Source: Gammaproteobacteria bacterium (GTDB lineage: Bacteria; Pseudomonadota; Gammaproteobacteria; Thiohalobacterales; Thiohalobacteraceae). From it: DNA of 59,344 nucleotides. The position numbers were made by a program, and so were the translations under genes. The DNA is taken from NCBI GenBank assembly GCA_019911805.1, contig JAIOJV010000042.1:1-59344 (forward strand). Direction: 5' to 3'. Position 1 is the first letter of the stretch; each line of letters begins with the position of its first letter. Below the pieces are notes generated by a model. It searched no databases, had not been told where the DNA came from, and saw only the letters and a list, made by a program, of their open reading frames with translations. This document shows, one piece after another, positions 1-7,721 of this stretch.

Positions 1-76
1 CCGAATCCCGAATCCCGAATCCCGAATCCCGAATCCCGAATCCCGAATCCCGAATCCCGAATCCCGAATCCCGAAT
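1..76. repeat. 7-bp tandem repeat (CCGAATC)n
   Basis: Almost eleven perfect head-to-tail copies of CCGAATC run from the first base to position 76. The reverse-complement word (GGGATTCGG) recurs twice at the other end of the window. The array stops 11 bases before the first start codon. It looks like one arm of a periodic inverted-repeat family, and probably explains why the contig ends here. Confidence 0.9.
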
Positions 77-87
77 GAGGACACACC

Positions 88-300
88 ATGACCCAAACCC
101 GAAAAATACTGTTGGTGACATCCACCCAACGTCCCGCCAAGGCGGGGCCGGCGTTGGACGTGACGAAGCTGGAGGCCGCCCTGCGCGCGCGTGGCGCCGA
201 GGTCGAGGCGCTCGAGCTGGATGCCGACCCTGCCACGCTGCTTGACCACCTCGCGGCCGGCGCCGTGCCGGTGGTCCTGCGCGGCGATCGCGGTGCATGA
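88..300 (+). CDS. small hypothetical protein (70 aa)
   Basis: A 70-residue reading frame starts at an ATG preceded by TGAGGA, a plausible ribosome binding site, and ends at a TGA. It opens with a hydrophobic strand followed by small polar residues (KILLVTST), then an Ala/Leu/Glu-rich helix and a second possible beta strand (AVPVVLRG). This resembles half of a small alpha/beta fold, but no family was recognised. It is short for a complete Rossmann domain and could be a fragment left beside the repeat array. It lies 219 bases upstream of the electron-transfer cluster and shares no obvious operon with it. Existence is moderately supported by the ribosome binding site; function is unknown. Confidence 0.45.
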   Translation: MTQTRKILLVTSTQRPAKAGPALDVTKLEAALRARGAEVEALELDADPATLLDHLAAGAVPVVLRGDRGA

Positions 301-415
301 GGCACATGAGGCGCGCATTGCAAATTCCACCGCACCCCTGTGCCGCAGGTAGTCTGCAATGCCCGTGCACGGCGCCTGTATTGGTAAGTAATTGTAATTA
401 GAGTGTTATTTGTGA

Positions 416-431
416 TGGCATGAACACTGCT
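416..431 (+). promoter_or_regulatory. sigma-54 (RpoN) promoter candidate
   Basis: TGGCATGAACACTGCT matches the -24/-12 consensus (TGGCAC-N5-TTGC) at the invariant GG and GC with exactly ten bases between them. It lies 87 bp upstream of the rhodanese lipoprotein start. An NtrC-type activator is encoded at the far end of the same cluster. Confidence 0.6.
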
Positions 432-518
432 ATCACAGCTGGTGCTAAGGCCGTGCACGCGTCTCGACTCAGTCGGCGCCCGTGGCGGATTCGAACAACA
501 GCTCGCGGAGGAGAGCAC

Positions 519-1991
519 ATGAGCACACAGTTGAGAGCTTCGCGTTGGCCGCAATCCGGTTTCACGGCTGGCGTGTTCTTATTGGCCGCAGTCGGCCTGG
601 CCGGCTGCGGCGGGGGTGGGGAAGACAGCACCGTCGGCTACGTCACGCCGCCCGGCGGCACGCCGACGCCAATCGTCATCAACACTCCGGCGCAGATCGC
701 GCAGGTGTCGGCGGACAATTACGACGACAACGTCAACGGCCTGATTACCGGTACGACGCTCAAGCGCTGGATCGATAACTGGGAGGTCAACCGGCCGGCA
801 GGTATCACCGGGCGCCTGATCATTCTGCAGGTGAACAACGGCCCGGCAGGCAGCGAATACATCACGCCCAACCCGGCAGGCGGCGTACTCACCTACAGCG
901 TGCCCGGCTCGCGACTGACGATGGATCGCAGCAACGGTGTGACCACCACACGCAGCATGGTGCCGGACGGCACCACGATGGATGCCTTCCTGTCCGACTA
1001 CGGCATCGACCCCACGCGGGACATGCTGGTGTGCGCCATGGGTGCTGGAAGCGCCGGCACCGCGATGTCGATGGGCCGCTGCTGGTACATGTTGCGCTAT
1101 TGGGGCGTGGTCAAGGAACATCTCGCGCAGCTCAACGGCGGTGCAGCCAATGCGGGTACCGGGGTAATGCTCGGTTATGTCGGCCCGACGGCGACCTGCG
1201 ACGAGAACACCATGCTGGGGACTCCACCGGCTCCCAACTGTCTGCCGCGCTCGGGTCGTGTCTCGGTACGCAGTCTGCCGCAGGACAACACCGTGCTGCA
1301 GGCGACCATGAGTGATGTGATCGATGTGGTCGAGGGACGCGCATCGGCCTTGCTGTGGGATGCACGCAATAATGCGCAATACCTCGGGACCGGCTTCCAG
1401 AATAATGGTTCAAGGGCTGGGCACCCGAACGGTGCCCTGCTGCTCGAGCATACGGAAATGGTCGATGCAATCGGGCGTTACAAAGACAAGGCAACCCTCG
1501 CCGCTTATCTGAATGGTGAACTCCCCGCAGGCGCCACCTCTCAGTTCAAGACCGATGTGGGCGGGGCTGCGGTCCCGGTCGGGCCCGGTAATGCCTACCG
1601 GTCCGGCACGATCATCACCTATTGCGAGACGACCTTCCGCGCGATGCTGACCGGTACCGTAGCGGGTGTGATCCTCGGCATCCCGACGCGCTTCTACGAC
1701 GGCGCCATGGTCGAGTGGAATGCCATGACGCACATCCAAGACAAGTTCGGGGAATTCATCCTGCCGGTAGATTCTCCCTGGCGGACCGACACATTGGCAC
1801 GTTCCGTGTTCACCCTCAGTACCGCGACGATCGACCCACGCATCATCGATGACGCGTATTATGACGCACCTCGCTATCGCGTCACCAACGCCATCATCGA
1901 CGCGGACAAGGCCTACAAGACCGGCGCCACGAGTGGCGGCAGCGGTGGTGGTGGCGGCGGACTGCTGCCTCCCAGCCCCTGTGGTGGTTGA
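519..1991 (+). CDS. rhodanese-like outer-membrane lipoprotein (ExtH-like)
   Basis: This 490-residue lipoprotein has a type II signal peptide ending in the lipobox LAG-Cys30. The residues after Cys30 are glycines, with no inner-membrane retention aspartate, so outer-membrane sorting is likely. Two rhodanese-like domains follow. The first (about residues 130-240) has the pattern GAGSAGTAMSMGRCWYMLRY followed by LNGG. The second (about 330-430) carries the presumed catalytic Cys369 in TYCETTFRAM, then FYDGAMVEW, typical of the rhodanese C-terminal domain. The tail is poly-Gly/Pro. The ATG at 519 is chosen because GGAGGAGA precedes it and the signal peptide begins there; upstream starts add an arginine-rich extension. 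It heads a porin-cytochrome cluster that resembles the Geobacter extHIJKL arrangement, in which a rhodanese-like lipoprotein accompanies an outer-membrane conduit. A role in sulfane or selenium chemistry is inferred. Confidence 0.72.
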   Translation: MSTQLRASRWPQSGFTAGVFLLAAVGLAGCGGGGEDSTVGYVTPPGGTPTPIVINTPAQIAQVSADNYDDNVNGLITGTTLKRWIDNWEVNRPAGITGRLIILQVNNGPAGSEYITPNPAGGVLTYSVPGSRLTMDRSNGVTTTRSMVPDGTTMDAFLSDYGIDPTRDMLVCAMGAGSAGTAMSMGRCWYMLRYWGVVKEHLAQLNGGAANAGTGVMLGYVGPTATCDENTMLGTPPAPNCLPRSGRVSVRSLPQDNTVLQATMSDVIDVVEGRASALLWDARNNAQYLGTGFQNNGSRAGHPNGALLLEHTEMVDAIGRYKDKATLAAYLNGELPAGATSQFKTDVGGAAVPVGPGNAYRSGTIITYCETTFRAMLTGTVAGVILGIPTRFYDGAMVEWNAMTHIQDKFGEFILPVDSPWRTDTLARSVFTLSTATIDPRIIDDAYYDAPRYRVTNAIIDADKAYKTGATSGGSGGGGGGLLPPSPCGG

Positions 1992-2046
1992 CTCCTCCTT
2001 GCCCGGTCCCTTTCCGGGCAACCTTTGACGTCGTGATCCACACGTC

Positions 2047-2076
2047 CCCGGCCGCTCCCACGGCCGGGTTTTTTTT
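2047..2076 (+). terminator. rho-independent terminator
   Basis: An 8-bp perfect stem CCCGGCCG/CGGCCGGG with a six-base loop is followed by eight T. It closes the transcription unit of the rhodanese lipoprotein and separates it from the cytochrome gene. Confidence 0.85.
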
Positions 2077-2137
2077 GTCAAGGAGGCGCGCGTGCCGCGT
2101 GACCGGTGGCCACAGCACCGCTACATAACCTAATTCA

Positions 2138-2443
2138 TTGGCCACGGAAACACACGGAAGAACATGGAAGGGGGTGACGTGCGGGGCTTGGAGGTCCGTG
2201 TGCTTCCATGGCGATCTGCCTTGCGGTCCGGTAACCTTGCGGCGGATCGATCGGGTCCGGCCCAGTGGTCGGACACACTCGTGAGCATGGTCACGGAGCC
2301 CATGAAACCTGCAATCTGCCACGGAAACACATGGAAGCACACAGAATACAAACCCCGCCGCAGTCTCGCCTGCTGTGTGCTTCCGTGTGCTTCCGTGGTC
2401 AAAATGGTTTTTTCAGGGGCATTCCAGTGTGTGTCTTCCGTAG
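2138..2443. repeat. family A inverted-repeat cluster (CCACGGAA words)
   Basis: The 519-bp spacer between the lipoprotein and the pentahaem cytochrome holds no gene. It contains left arms built from CCACGGAA-type 10-bp units at 2140-2169 and 2318-2347, a degenerate piece at 2205-2211 and right arms (TTCCGTG words) at 2373-2400 and 2431-2443. Long frames that read through it on either strand are by-products of the repeat. Confidence 0.85.
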
Positions 2444-2459
2444 CACCATGGGTTTGTCG

Positions 2460-2475
2460 CGGTCTGCACCTTGCA
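2460..2475 (+). promoter_or_regulatory. weak sigma-54 promoter candidate
   Basis: The -12 element TTGCA is perfect and is spaced ten bases from a GG (CGG-N10-GC), but the -24 half is poor. It lies about 35 bp upstream of the ATG at 2511. It gains weight only from the two better matches in the same cluster. Confidence 0.35.
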
Positions 2476-2510
2476 CGCGTGACGGGTAGACGGTGCGCTT
2501 GGAACCTGCC

Positions 2511-3767
2511 ATGACCACTGCCACGACCCGCCGGATCATTCTGCTGCTGCTGTGCGCCCTGCTGGCCGGGGCAGGCTGGTGGTTGTGGCGCGCGGTGGCG
2601 CCGGTACCGGAGGATCCGGTGGCGGCCTTCCTCGCGCGCCACTGGGCCATGCCGATCGCCGCCCAGGGCACGCCGCCCGCACACTTCACGACTCTGGAGG
2701 CCTCGCTGGCGCCGCAGGCCTGTGCCGAATGCCATGCCGATCAGTACCGCGACTGGAGCACCAGCCTGCACCACCAGACCATGGGTGCCGGCATCCTCTG
2801 GCAGGCCCGCGTACAGTCGGCGGCGGAGATGGCGCGCTGCCTCGATTGTCATGCACCGCTCGCCGAGCAGCGGGCCCTGCTGGCGCAGGAATTGAACTGG
2901 GCGGGTGCGCCGCCCGCCCCGCCACCCGCCTACGTGCCGCCGGATCTGCACCGGCAGGGTCTGGTATGTGCCGCCTGTCATGTGCGGGCGCACGAGCGTT
3001 ACGGCCCGCCACCCGGGCCGGGCAAGCCGGCCGGCGATACACCGGGGCTGCCGCACGCCGGCTATCACGCGGCGACCGCCTTCACCGACAGTCGCTTCTG
3101 CGCCACCTGCCATCAGTTCCCCGAGGGCGGCCCGGCGCTCAACGGCAAACTGCTGGAGAACACCCTGAACGAATGGCAGGCCTCACGCCACGCCGCCGAG
3201 GGTCGCGCCTGCCAATCCTGCCACATGCCGGACCGGCGGCATCTGTGGCGCGGTATCCACGATGCCGATATGGTGCGCCAGGCGCTGACCACCGAGCTGT
3301 CGGTGGAGCCCGCCGCCGCGGGCCGGCTGCGGGCGCGTGCCGTGGTGCGCAACAGCGGTGCCGGTCACTATTTCCCGACCTACCTCGTGCCCCGTGTCTG
3401 GCTGCGGCTGGTTGTGGTCGACGCTGCCGGCAAGGAACAGGCCCGGCTGGCCGAGGCCGTGATCGGGCGCGAGGCCGATGTCTGGCTCACCGAGGAGCGT
3501 AGCGACACGCGGCTGGCACCCGATGCCGAGCGGGTGCTCGAGGCGGAACTGGCGACGCCGTCGGAAGACGGCTGGCAGATCGAACTGCGCATCGAGGTCG
3601 CGCCGCGCGAGCATTACGAGCGCGTGTTCGCCAGTGTGTTGCGTGACAGTGGCGCGCGCCTCGATGCCCTGACCCGCGGGGTGCTGGAGACGGCGCTGGT
3701 CGAGGCGCGTGCCACACGCTATACGGCGCTGAGCGAGCGGCTGCCACTGATGGCGATTGCAAATTGA
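2511..3767 (+). CDS. pentahaem c-type cytochrome
   Basis: This 418-residue exported cytochrome has an N-terminal hydrophobic signal or anchor (residues 8-27) without a lipobox. Five CxxCH haem-attachment motifs begin at Cys71, Cys110, Cys153, Cys197 and Cys234. A haem-free C-terminal half opens with NSGAGHYFPTYLVPR, a His-Phe-Pro-Thr motif seen at the junction of multihaem cytochromes and an Ig-like domain. It should sit in the periplasm, passing electrons between inner-membrane donors and the outer-membrane porin encoded downstream. A GTG at 2493 is an alternative start, but a sigma-54-type element would then leave almost no leader. Five haems would fit an ExtK/ExtL-type role; electron partners and substrate are not known. 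Confidence 0.75.
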   Translation: MTTATTRRIILLLLCALLAGAGWWLWRAVAPVPEDPVAAFLARHWAMPIAAQGTPPAHFTTLEASLAPQACAECHADQYRDWSTSLHHQTMGAGILWQARVQSAAEMARCLDCHAPLAEQRALLAQELNWAGAPPAPPPAYVPPDLHRQGLVCAACHVRAHERYGPPPGPGKPAGDTPGLPHAGYHAATAFTDSRFCATCHQFPEGGPALNGKLLENTLNEWQASRHAAEGRACQSCHMPDRRHLWRGIHDADMVRQALTTELSVEPAAAGRLRARAVVRNSGAGHYFPTYLVPRVWLRLVVVDAAGKEQARLAEAVIGREADVWLTEERSDTRLAPDAERVLEAELATPSEDGWQIELRIEVAPREHYERVFASVLRDSGARLDALTRGVLETALVEARATRYTALSERLPLMAIAN

Positions 3768-3856
3768 GACGTGCGGCGCACCGTTCCCTGATATGCAATC
3801 TGTGGCGCCCCCTCAAATCAATATAAAAATGTGTATATACAATACGTTAACGTGGA

Positions 3857-3872
3857 TGGCGCGCAACCTGCA
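3857..3872 (+). promoter_or_regulatory. sigma-54 (RpoN) promoter candidate
   Basis: TGGCGCGCAACCTGCA fits the -24/-12 consensus at all but two positions, with GG and GC separated by ten bases. The predicted start is about twelve bases further on, just ahead of the ribosome binding site GGGAGGG (3889-3895) of the small CxC protein. Confidence 0.6.
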
Positions 3873-3903
3873 TGATACCCTGCGTGAGAGGGAGGGTTGG
3901 ATC

Positions 3904-4191
3904 GTGCGAATCAGCGGTGCAACGGCGAAGGCGATGATGGCGGCAGTGCTGCTGGCGGGTTTGTCCGCCATGGTGGCCGAATCCCGCGCCGCGCCGGCCG
4001 CGGGGGCCGAGCCGTCGCCGGCGGCATCGCAGACATCGGCACAGCCACCGCGCTCCTCACGTCTGAAGTTCCGCTCGGGCGGCCCCATCTGCATGTGCGC
4101 CGGGGGCTTGAGCGAGGCGGACATCCAGGCCGGGGAGCAGCAGCGCAAGGATCCCACGGCCGGGCTGCGGACCATCATCCAGGATCAGTGA
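3904..4191 (+). CDS. small secreted CxC protein (ExtJ-like by position)
   Basis: This 95-residue protein starts at GTG 3904, seven bases after GGGAGGG. It has a signal peptide (about residues 1-29, ending near SRAAP), a low-complexity Ala/Pro/Ser linker and a conserved-looking C-terminal segment GPICMCAGGLSEADI with two cysteines as C63-M-C65. No haem motif is present. Its place between the cytochrome and porin genes parallels the small periplasmic protein (ExtJ) of the Geobacter extHIJKL cluster, but I cannot show homology. The CxC could bind a metal or carry a persulfide handed over by the rhodanese. It is followed after 25 bp by the trihaem cytochrome and probably shares a transcript with it. 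Confidence 0.6.
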   Translation: MRISGATAKAMMAAVLLAGLSAMVAESRAAPAAGAEPSPAASQTSAQPPRSSRLKFRSGGPICMCAGGLSEADIQAGEQQRKDPTAGLRTIIQDQ

Positions 4192-4216
4192 GTCTTTCAA
4201 GCAGGAGGAGAACGTT

Positions 4217-4780
4217 ATGTTGAAAACAATGTGGACCGGCATCATCCGGCAGTTGCGTCTGTTGGCGGTCCTGGCGACCGTCACGGTGCTGGGCGGTACC
4301 GCGTGGTCCTACCTGACCAATGCCGGTTACGACACGACCGATCCGGCCGTGGCCATGAGTGGCCCGGGGGGTGATCGGGCGGGTGATCGGGTCTCCGGGG
4401 ACGCGACCTACGCCTGGGGCGACGAGATGCTGGCGGACATCCACGAGCACGTGATCAACGGCCTGCCCATCCGCGTGGCCAACGCCTGCGGCCTGGGGGC
4501 CTCCTCCTGCTTCAAGTGCCACAACGGCAAGCGCGCCGAGGCGCCCGCCACCGACGCCGCCAAGAATCCCTGGCACGTCGACCACAAGAGCGTCAACGGT
4601 TCCTGCGTGGGCTGCCACCAGGGCAATCCGCGCCTTATGAAGCAGGACATCGCCCACTCGGGACTGGTGGCCAACCCGCGCGGCAAGCCGGAGACGACCT
4701 GCTTCAGCTGCCATACCTCGGGCGACGCCCAGAGCATGGTCGATGCTTACCAGAAGCTGTCGAACACCACGGGGGAGTGA
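4217..4780 (+). CDS. trihaem c-type cytochrome
   Basis: This 187-residue exported cytochrome begins eight bases after GGAGGAG. It has an N-terminal membrane anchor or signal (about residues 10-33) and a Gly/Asp-rich stretch. Three CxxCH motifs begin at Cys98, Cys130 and Cys162, and several free histidines (for example in WHVDHKS) could be distal ligands. It ends four bases before the ATG of the porin, so the two are translationally linked. Its likely job is to bring electrons from the periplasm to the porin channel. The haem count is low for a conduit on its own, so it probably works with the pentahaem cytochrome. Confidence 0.75.
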   Translation: MLKTMWTGIIRQLRLLAVLATVTVLGGTAWSYLTNAGYDTTDPAVAMSGPGGDRAGDRVSGDATYAWGDEMLADIHEHVINGLPIRVANACGLGASSCFKCHNGKRAEAPATDAAKNPWHVDHKSVNGSCVGCHQGNPRLMKQDIAHSGLVANPRGKPETTCFSCHTSGDAQSMVDAYQKLSNTTGE

Positions 4781-4784
4781 ACAC

Positions 4785-5960
4785 ATGACAAGCACAACAT
4801 CCGATCGCCGCATCCACCGCCGTATCCTGCCGCTGGCCGTCGCGGCGGCCGCCGCCGCGGGCGGCGCGCACGCCGGCCCGACCATCAACTACGGCGACGA
4901 GGGTTTCGTGACGCTGAACTACGCCGTGCAGATCTGGGCGCAGGGCCGCGACTACACCTCGGCGAACGATTCCGGCCAGACCACGGACTTCTTCCTGCGC
5001 CGCAACCGCATCACGCTGTCGGGACAGTACAACGACTACGTCGGCTTCTACGCCCAGCTCGAGGCGGGCAGCGACAGCCGCGCGGGCCAGGACGACCGCA
5101 ACGTCTACTACCGCGACGCTTACGTGACCTTCGACTGGACCGACAGCCTGCGCTTCATCGCCGGCCGCTTCAAGAACACCTTCACCCGCGAGAATCTCGA
5201 GGCCTGCCTGGAGCCGCTGACCCTGGACCGTGCCGAGACCATCGCCTACACGCCCTTCGGCGGTACCCGCGACACCGGCGTGGCCATGTGGGGCAACCTG
5301 GCCGACGGCATGTTCCAGTACCGCCTGATGGCCTCCGACGGCCGCGAGGCCGACGAAGTGGTGAAGGATTCCCCGCGCCTGACCGCGCGCGCCCATGTGT
5401 CGCTGCTGGAGCCGGAATTCGACTACGGTTACCGCGGCACCTACCTGGGCACCCGCAAGGTCTTCACCGTCGGGGCGGCCTACGACTACCAGGCCGACGT
5501 CGCCTACGCGGATTTCACCAACCGCCGGGATTCGCGCGACTACACCGCATGGACCGCCGACGCGTTCTTCGAGTATCCTACGACCGCGGGCACGTTCACG
5601 GCCTCGGCGGCGAAGATGGACTACAGCGTCGATGACGCCATCAACGCGGATCCCGATCCGCTGCTGCCGGTGACCACAGAGCTGGAAGGCTATTACGCGA
5701 AGTTCGGCTACCTGCTTCCCAACAAGGTGGGCCTCGGCCGCCTGCAGTTCTTCGCCCGCTACGAGGATCTGGACTACGGCATCGACGACGGCTTCTACGA
5801 CAACAAGTGGAAGAGCGTCGGCGCCAACTACTACATCAACGGTCAGCAGCTGAAGGTGACCTTCGAGTATGCGACGGTCGAATTCGACCGCCAGCATCCG
5901 ACCATCCAGTCGCTGCGCGACTACGACCAGGCCACCCTGGGGCTGCAGCTGATCTTCTGA
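4785..5960 (+). CDS. outer-membrane beta-barrel porin (ExtI-like, OprO/P-like)
   Basis: This 391-residue protein has a signal peptide (cleavage near AHAG, residues 22-26). The mature part is rich in alternating aromatic and charged strands (FFLRRNRITLSGQYNDYVGF, GYYAKFGYLLPNKVG, LQFFARYEDLDYG). It ends in Phe after LGLQLIF, the classic C-terminal BamA signature of trimeric porins. The pattern of strands and the RRNRITLSG motif resemble phosphate-selective porins O/P. Within this cluster it is the candidate outer-membrane sleeve for cytochromes, comparable to ExtI of Geobacter. No haem motifs are present. An anion porin that imports the respiratory oxyanion (selenite, tellurite or similar) is an equally good reading. 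Confidence 0.7.
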   Translation: MTSTTSDRRIHRRILPLAVAAAAAAGGAHAGPTINYGDEGFVTLNYAVQIWAQGRDYTSANDSGQTTDFFLRRNRITLSGQYNDYVGFYAQLEAGSDSRAGQDDRNVYYRDAYVTFDWTDSLRFIAGRFKNTFTRENLEACLEPLTLDRAETIAYTPFGGTRDTGVAMWGNLADGMFQYRLMASDGREADEVVKDSPRLTARAHVSLLEPEFDYGYRGTYLGTRKVFTVGAAYDYQADVAYADFTNRRDSRDYTAWTADAFFEYPTTAGTFTASAAKMDYSVDDAINADPDPLLPVTTELEGYYAKFGYLLPNKVGLGRLQFFARYEDLDYGIDDGFYDNKWKSVGANYYINGQQLKVTFEYATVEFDRQHPTIQSLRDYDQATLGLQLIF

Positions 5961-5999
5961 CGACGACGCATCCATCGCCAGGGACGGCATGATCGATGG

Positions 6000-6030
6000 G
6001 GCAGCCGGCCGCCGCGCGCGGCCGGCTGCC
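6000..6030. terminator. strong GC hairpin after porin
   Basis: A 13-bp perfect inverted repeat (GGCAGCCGGCCGC and its complement) with a five-base loop lies between the porin and the sensor kinase. No T tract follows, so it may stabilise the upstream mRNA 3' end or act as a weak or Rho-assisted terminator. Confidence 0.4.
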
Positions 6031-6064
6031 GTGCTGTCAGCGGAGGTGCGCCATTTCAACGGTC

Positions 6065-7528
6065 ATGCATAGCGGCAATGCCTCCGGCGAGCGGCGGGCG
6101 CGTATCGACTGCGCGCTGGGCTGGCTGGTGGGCGCGGCCGGCCTGGTGGTCGCCGCGCTGCTGCTGTTCCATTCGGGCGGCGCCGTGCAGCTGCCTCTGG
6201 TGGTGGTCATCGTGCCGGTCGCACTGCTGCTGTTCGGCCTGCTGTTCCTCACCTACCGCATGGTCCGCTACCGCCAGGTGCTGACGGCCATGCACGCCAA
6301 CATGCTGGATGCGCAGGAAGGCACGTTGCAGCAGGTCGATGTCGGCCAGCTGCGGGACCCCTACCTGCGCCAGTTCGTCGGCGACTACAACCTCATGGTG
6401 TCGGCCCTGCGGCGGGTGTTTTCCACCGTCGAGGAGTGCCAGAACCGCGTGCTGACGGAGCGCAACCGCATCAACGCGATCCTGCAGAGCCTGCCGGGAA
6501 CGCTGTTGAGCGTGGACGACGACCTGTGCGTCAATGCCGTCAACTCGCTGGCCGAATCCATGTTCGGCATGACCGAGGACGAGCTGGTGGGGCGCAGCCT
6601 GTTCGACCTGCTGACGCTGTCCGAGACCGACCGCGATCTGCTGCGCGACGCCTTCCTGTACAAGCGCCGCATCGCCAACCAGGAGATCGAGACCCGCGTC
6701 GGCGGCGCGCTGCGGAACCTGTCGCTGAACCTGTCGTTCATCACCCAGACCGGCGCCGACATGGGCGCGGTCATCACCCTGCAGGACATCAGCGAGTACA
6801 AGCGCCTGCAGGAGAACGTCTACAACCAGGAGAAGCTGGTCGCCATGGGCGAGCTGGCGGCCGGCGTGGCGCACGAGCTGAACACGCCGCTGGGCAGTAT
6901 CCTCGGCTACGCCCAGCTGCTGCGCGATGCCGTCGGCGACGAGCAGAAGCTCCTCGAATGGACCCGCGTCATCTGCGACGAGGCGCGCCGCTGCTCGCGC
7001 ATCATCGACGATCTCCTGCACTATGCGCGCAGCCGCGACAAGTGCACCAAGGAGGTGTGCGACATCAACAGCACCATCCGCAGCGTCATCGAGACCTTCG
7101 TCAGCTGCCGGATGAAGCGCTACAACATCGAGATCGAACTGGATCTGCTGCCGGGCGAGCCGCTCGTCGAGGGAGGCTGCGGGCAGCTGGAGATCGTGCT
7201 GGTGAATCTGCTGTCGAATTCCATCCAGGCGCTGGCGGGACGTCCCGGTCCGGCCATCGCCATACGCACGCGCCTGGGCGACCAGGGGCGGGTGGTCATG
7301 AGCGTCGAGGACAACGGCCCCGGCATTCCGCGCGACATCCGCGGCCGCATCTTTGATCCCTTTTTCACTACCAAGGACGTGGGCAGCGGCACCGGCCTGG
7401 GACTGGCCATCTGCCACGCCATGCTGATCCGGCGCGGCGCGTCCATCCGCTATGACGGCGATTTCGAGGGCGGCGCGCGTTTCGTCGTCGAGCTTCCCCA
7501 TGTGCGGGCGGAGGCGGCACTGCAATGA
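6065..7528 (+). CDS. membrane PAS sensor histidine kinase
   Basis: This 487-residue kinase has two N-terminal membrane helices (about residues 15-60) with almost no periplasmic loop. A linker, a PAS domain (about 125-235) and a HisKA domain with His270 in AHELNTPLGS follow. The ATPase domain carries N-box LVNLLSNSIQAL, G1 DNGPGIP, F box DPFFTTK and G2 GTGLGLAI. Lacking a large external sensor, it probably reads a membrane or cytosolic redox signal through PAS. The downstream NtrC-type regulator is its obvious partner, although a 193-bp repeat separates them. The start at 6065 is the first ATG before the membrane helices; a GGAGGTG lies 18 bases upstream, so the true start may differ by a few codons. 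Confidence 0.85.
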   Translation: MHSGNASGERRARIDCALGWLVGAAGLVVAALLLFHSGGAVQLPLVVVIVPVALLLFGLLFLTYRMVRYRQVLTAMHANMLDAQEGTLQQVDVGQLRDPYLRQFVGDYNLMVSALRRVFSTVEECQNRVLTERNRINAILQSLPGTLLSVDDDLCVNAVNSLAESMFGMTEDELVGRSLFDLLTLSETDRDLLRDAFLYKRRIANQEIETRVGGALRNLSLNLSFITQTGADMGAVITLQDISEYKRLQENVYNQEKLVAMGELAAGVAHELNTPLGSILGYAQLLRDAVGDEQKLLEWTRVICDEARRCSRIIDDLLHYARSRDKCTKEVCDINSTIRSVIETFVSCRMKRYNIEIELDLLPGEPLVEGGCGQLEIVLVNLLSNSIQALAGRPGPAIAIRTRLGDQGRVVMSVEDNGPGIPRDIRGRIFDPFFTTKDVGSGTGLGLAICHAMLIRRGASIRYDGDFEGGARFVVELPHVRAEAALQ

Positions 7529-7546
7529 GCTCAAAAACCGTATTCG

Positions 7547-7706
7547 CCACGGAAGCACACGGAAGGACACGGAATGTAAAATGCGCCCCAGCCCCGCCTT
7601 CCGTGTTGTTCCGTGTGCTTCCGTGGCCGAAACGGGTTTTTCAAGACAAAAAATCTTGCGTGGGTTTCGTACCTGAAAAGATTTTGTCCGTGTCTTCCGT
7701 GGCCGG
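7547..7706. repeat. family A inverted repeat inside an operon
   Basis: Left arm at 7547-7574 and right arm at 7598-7627, both of 10-bp CCACGGAA/TTCCGTGG units, enclose a short loop. That loop is shared, in reverse complement, with copies near 10.05, 10.16 and 54.1 kb. A second partial right arm lies at 7690-7706. The element separates the kinase from its regulator. Confidence 0.88.
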
Positions 7707-7721
7707 AAAGGGGTGTTCAGG

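Noticed and set aside
411-437. CRP site TGTGAT...ATCACA overlapping the first sigma-54 promoter
   Set aside because: The half-sites are too far apart for Crp (the normal gap is six bases). It may be a coincidental palindrome.
2130-3113. Long minus-strand frame opposite the pentahaem cytochrome
   Set aside because: It runs antisense to a gene with five CxxCH motifs and into family A repeats. Its low-complexity Arg/Gly translation is a shadow of GC-rich coding DNA.
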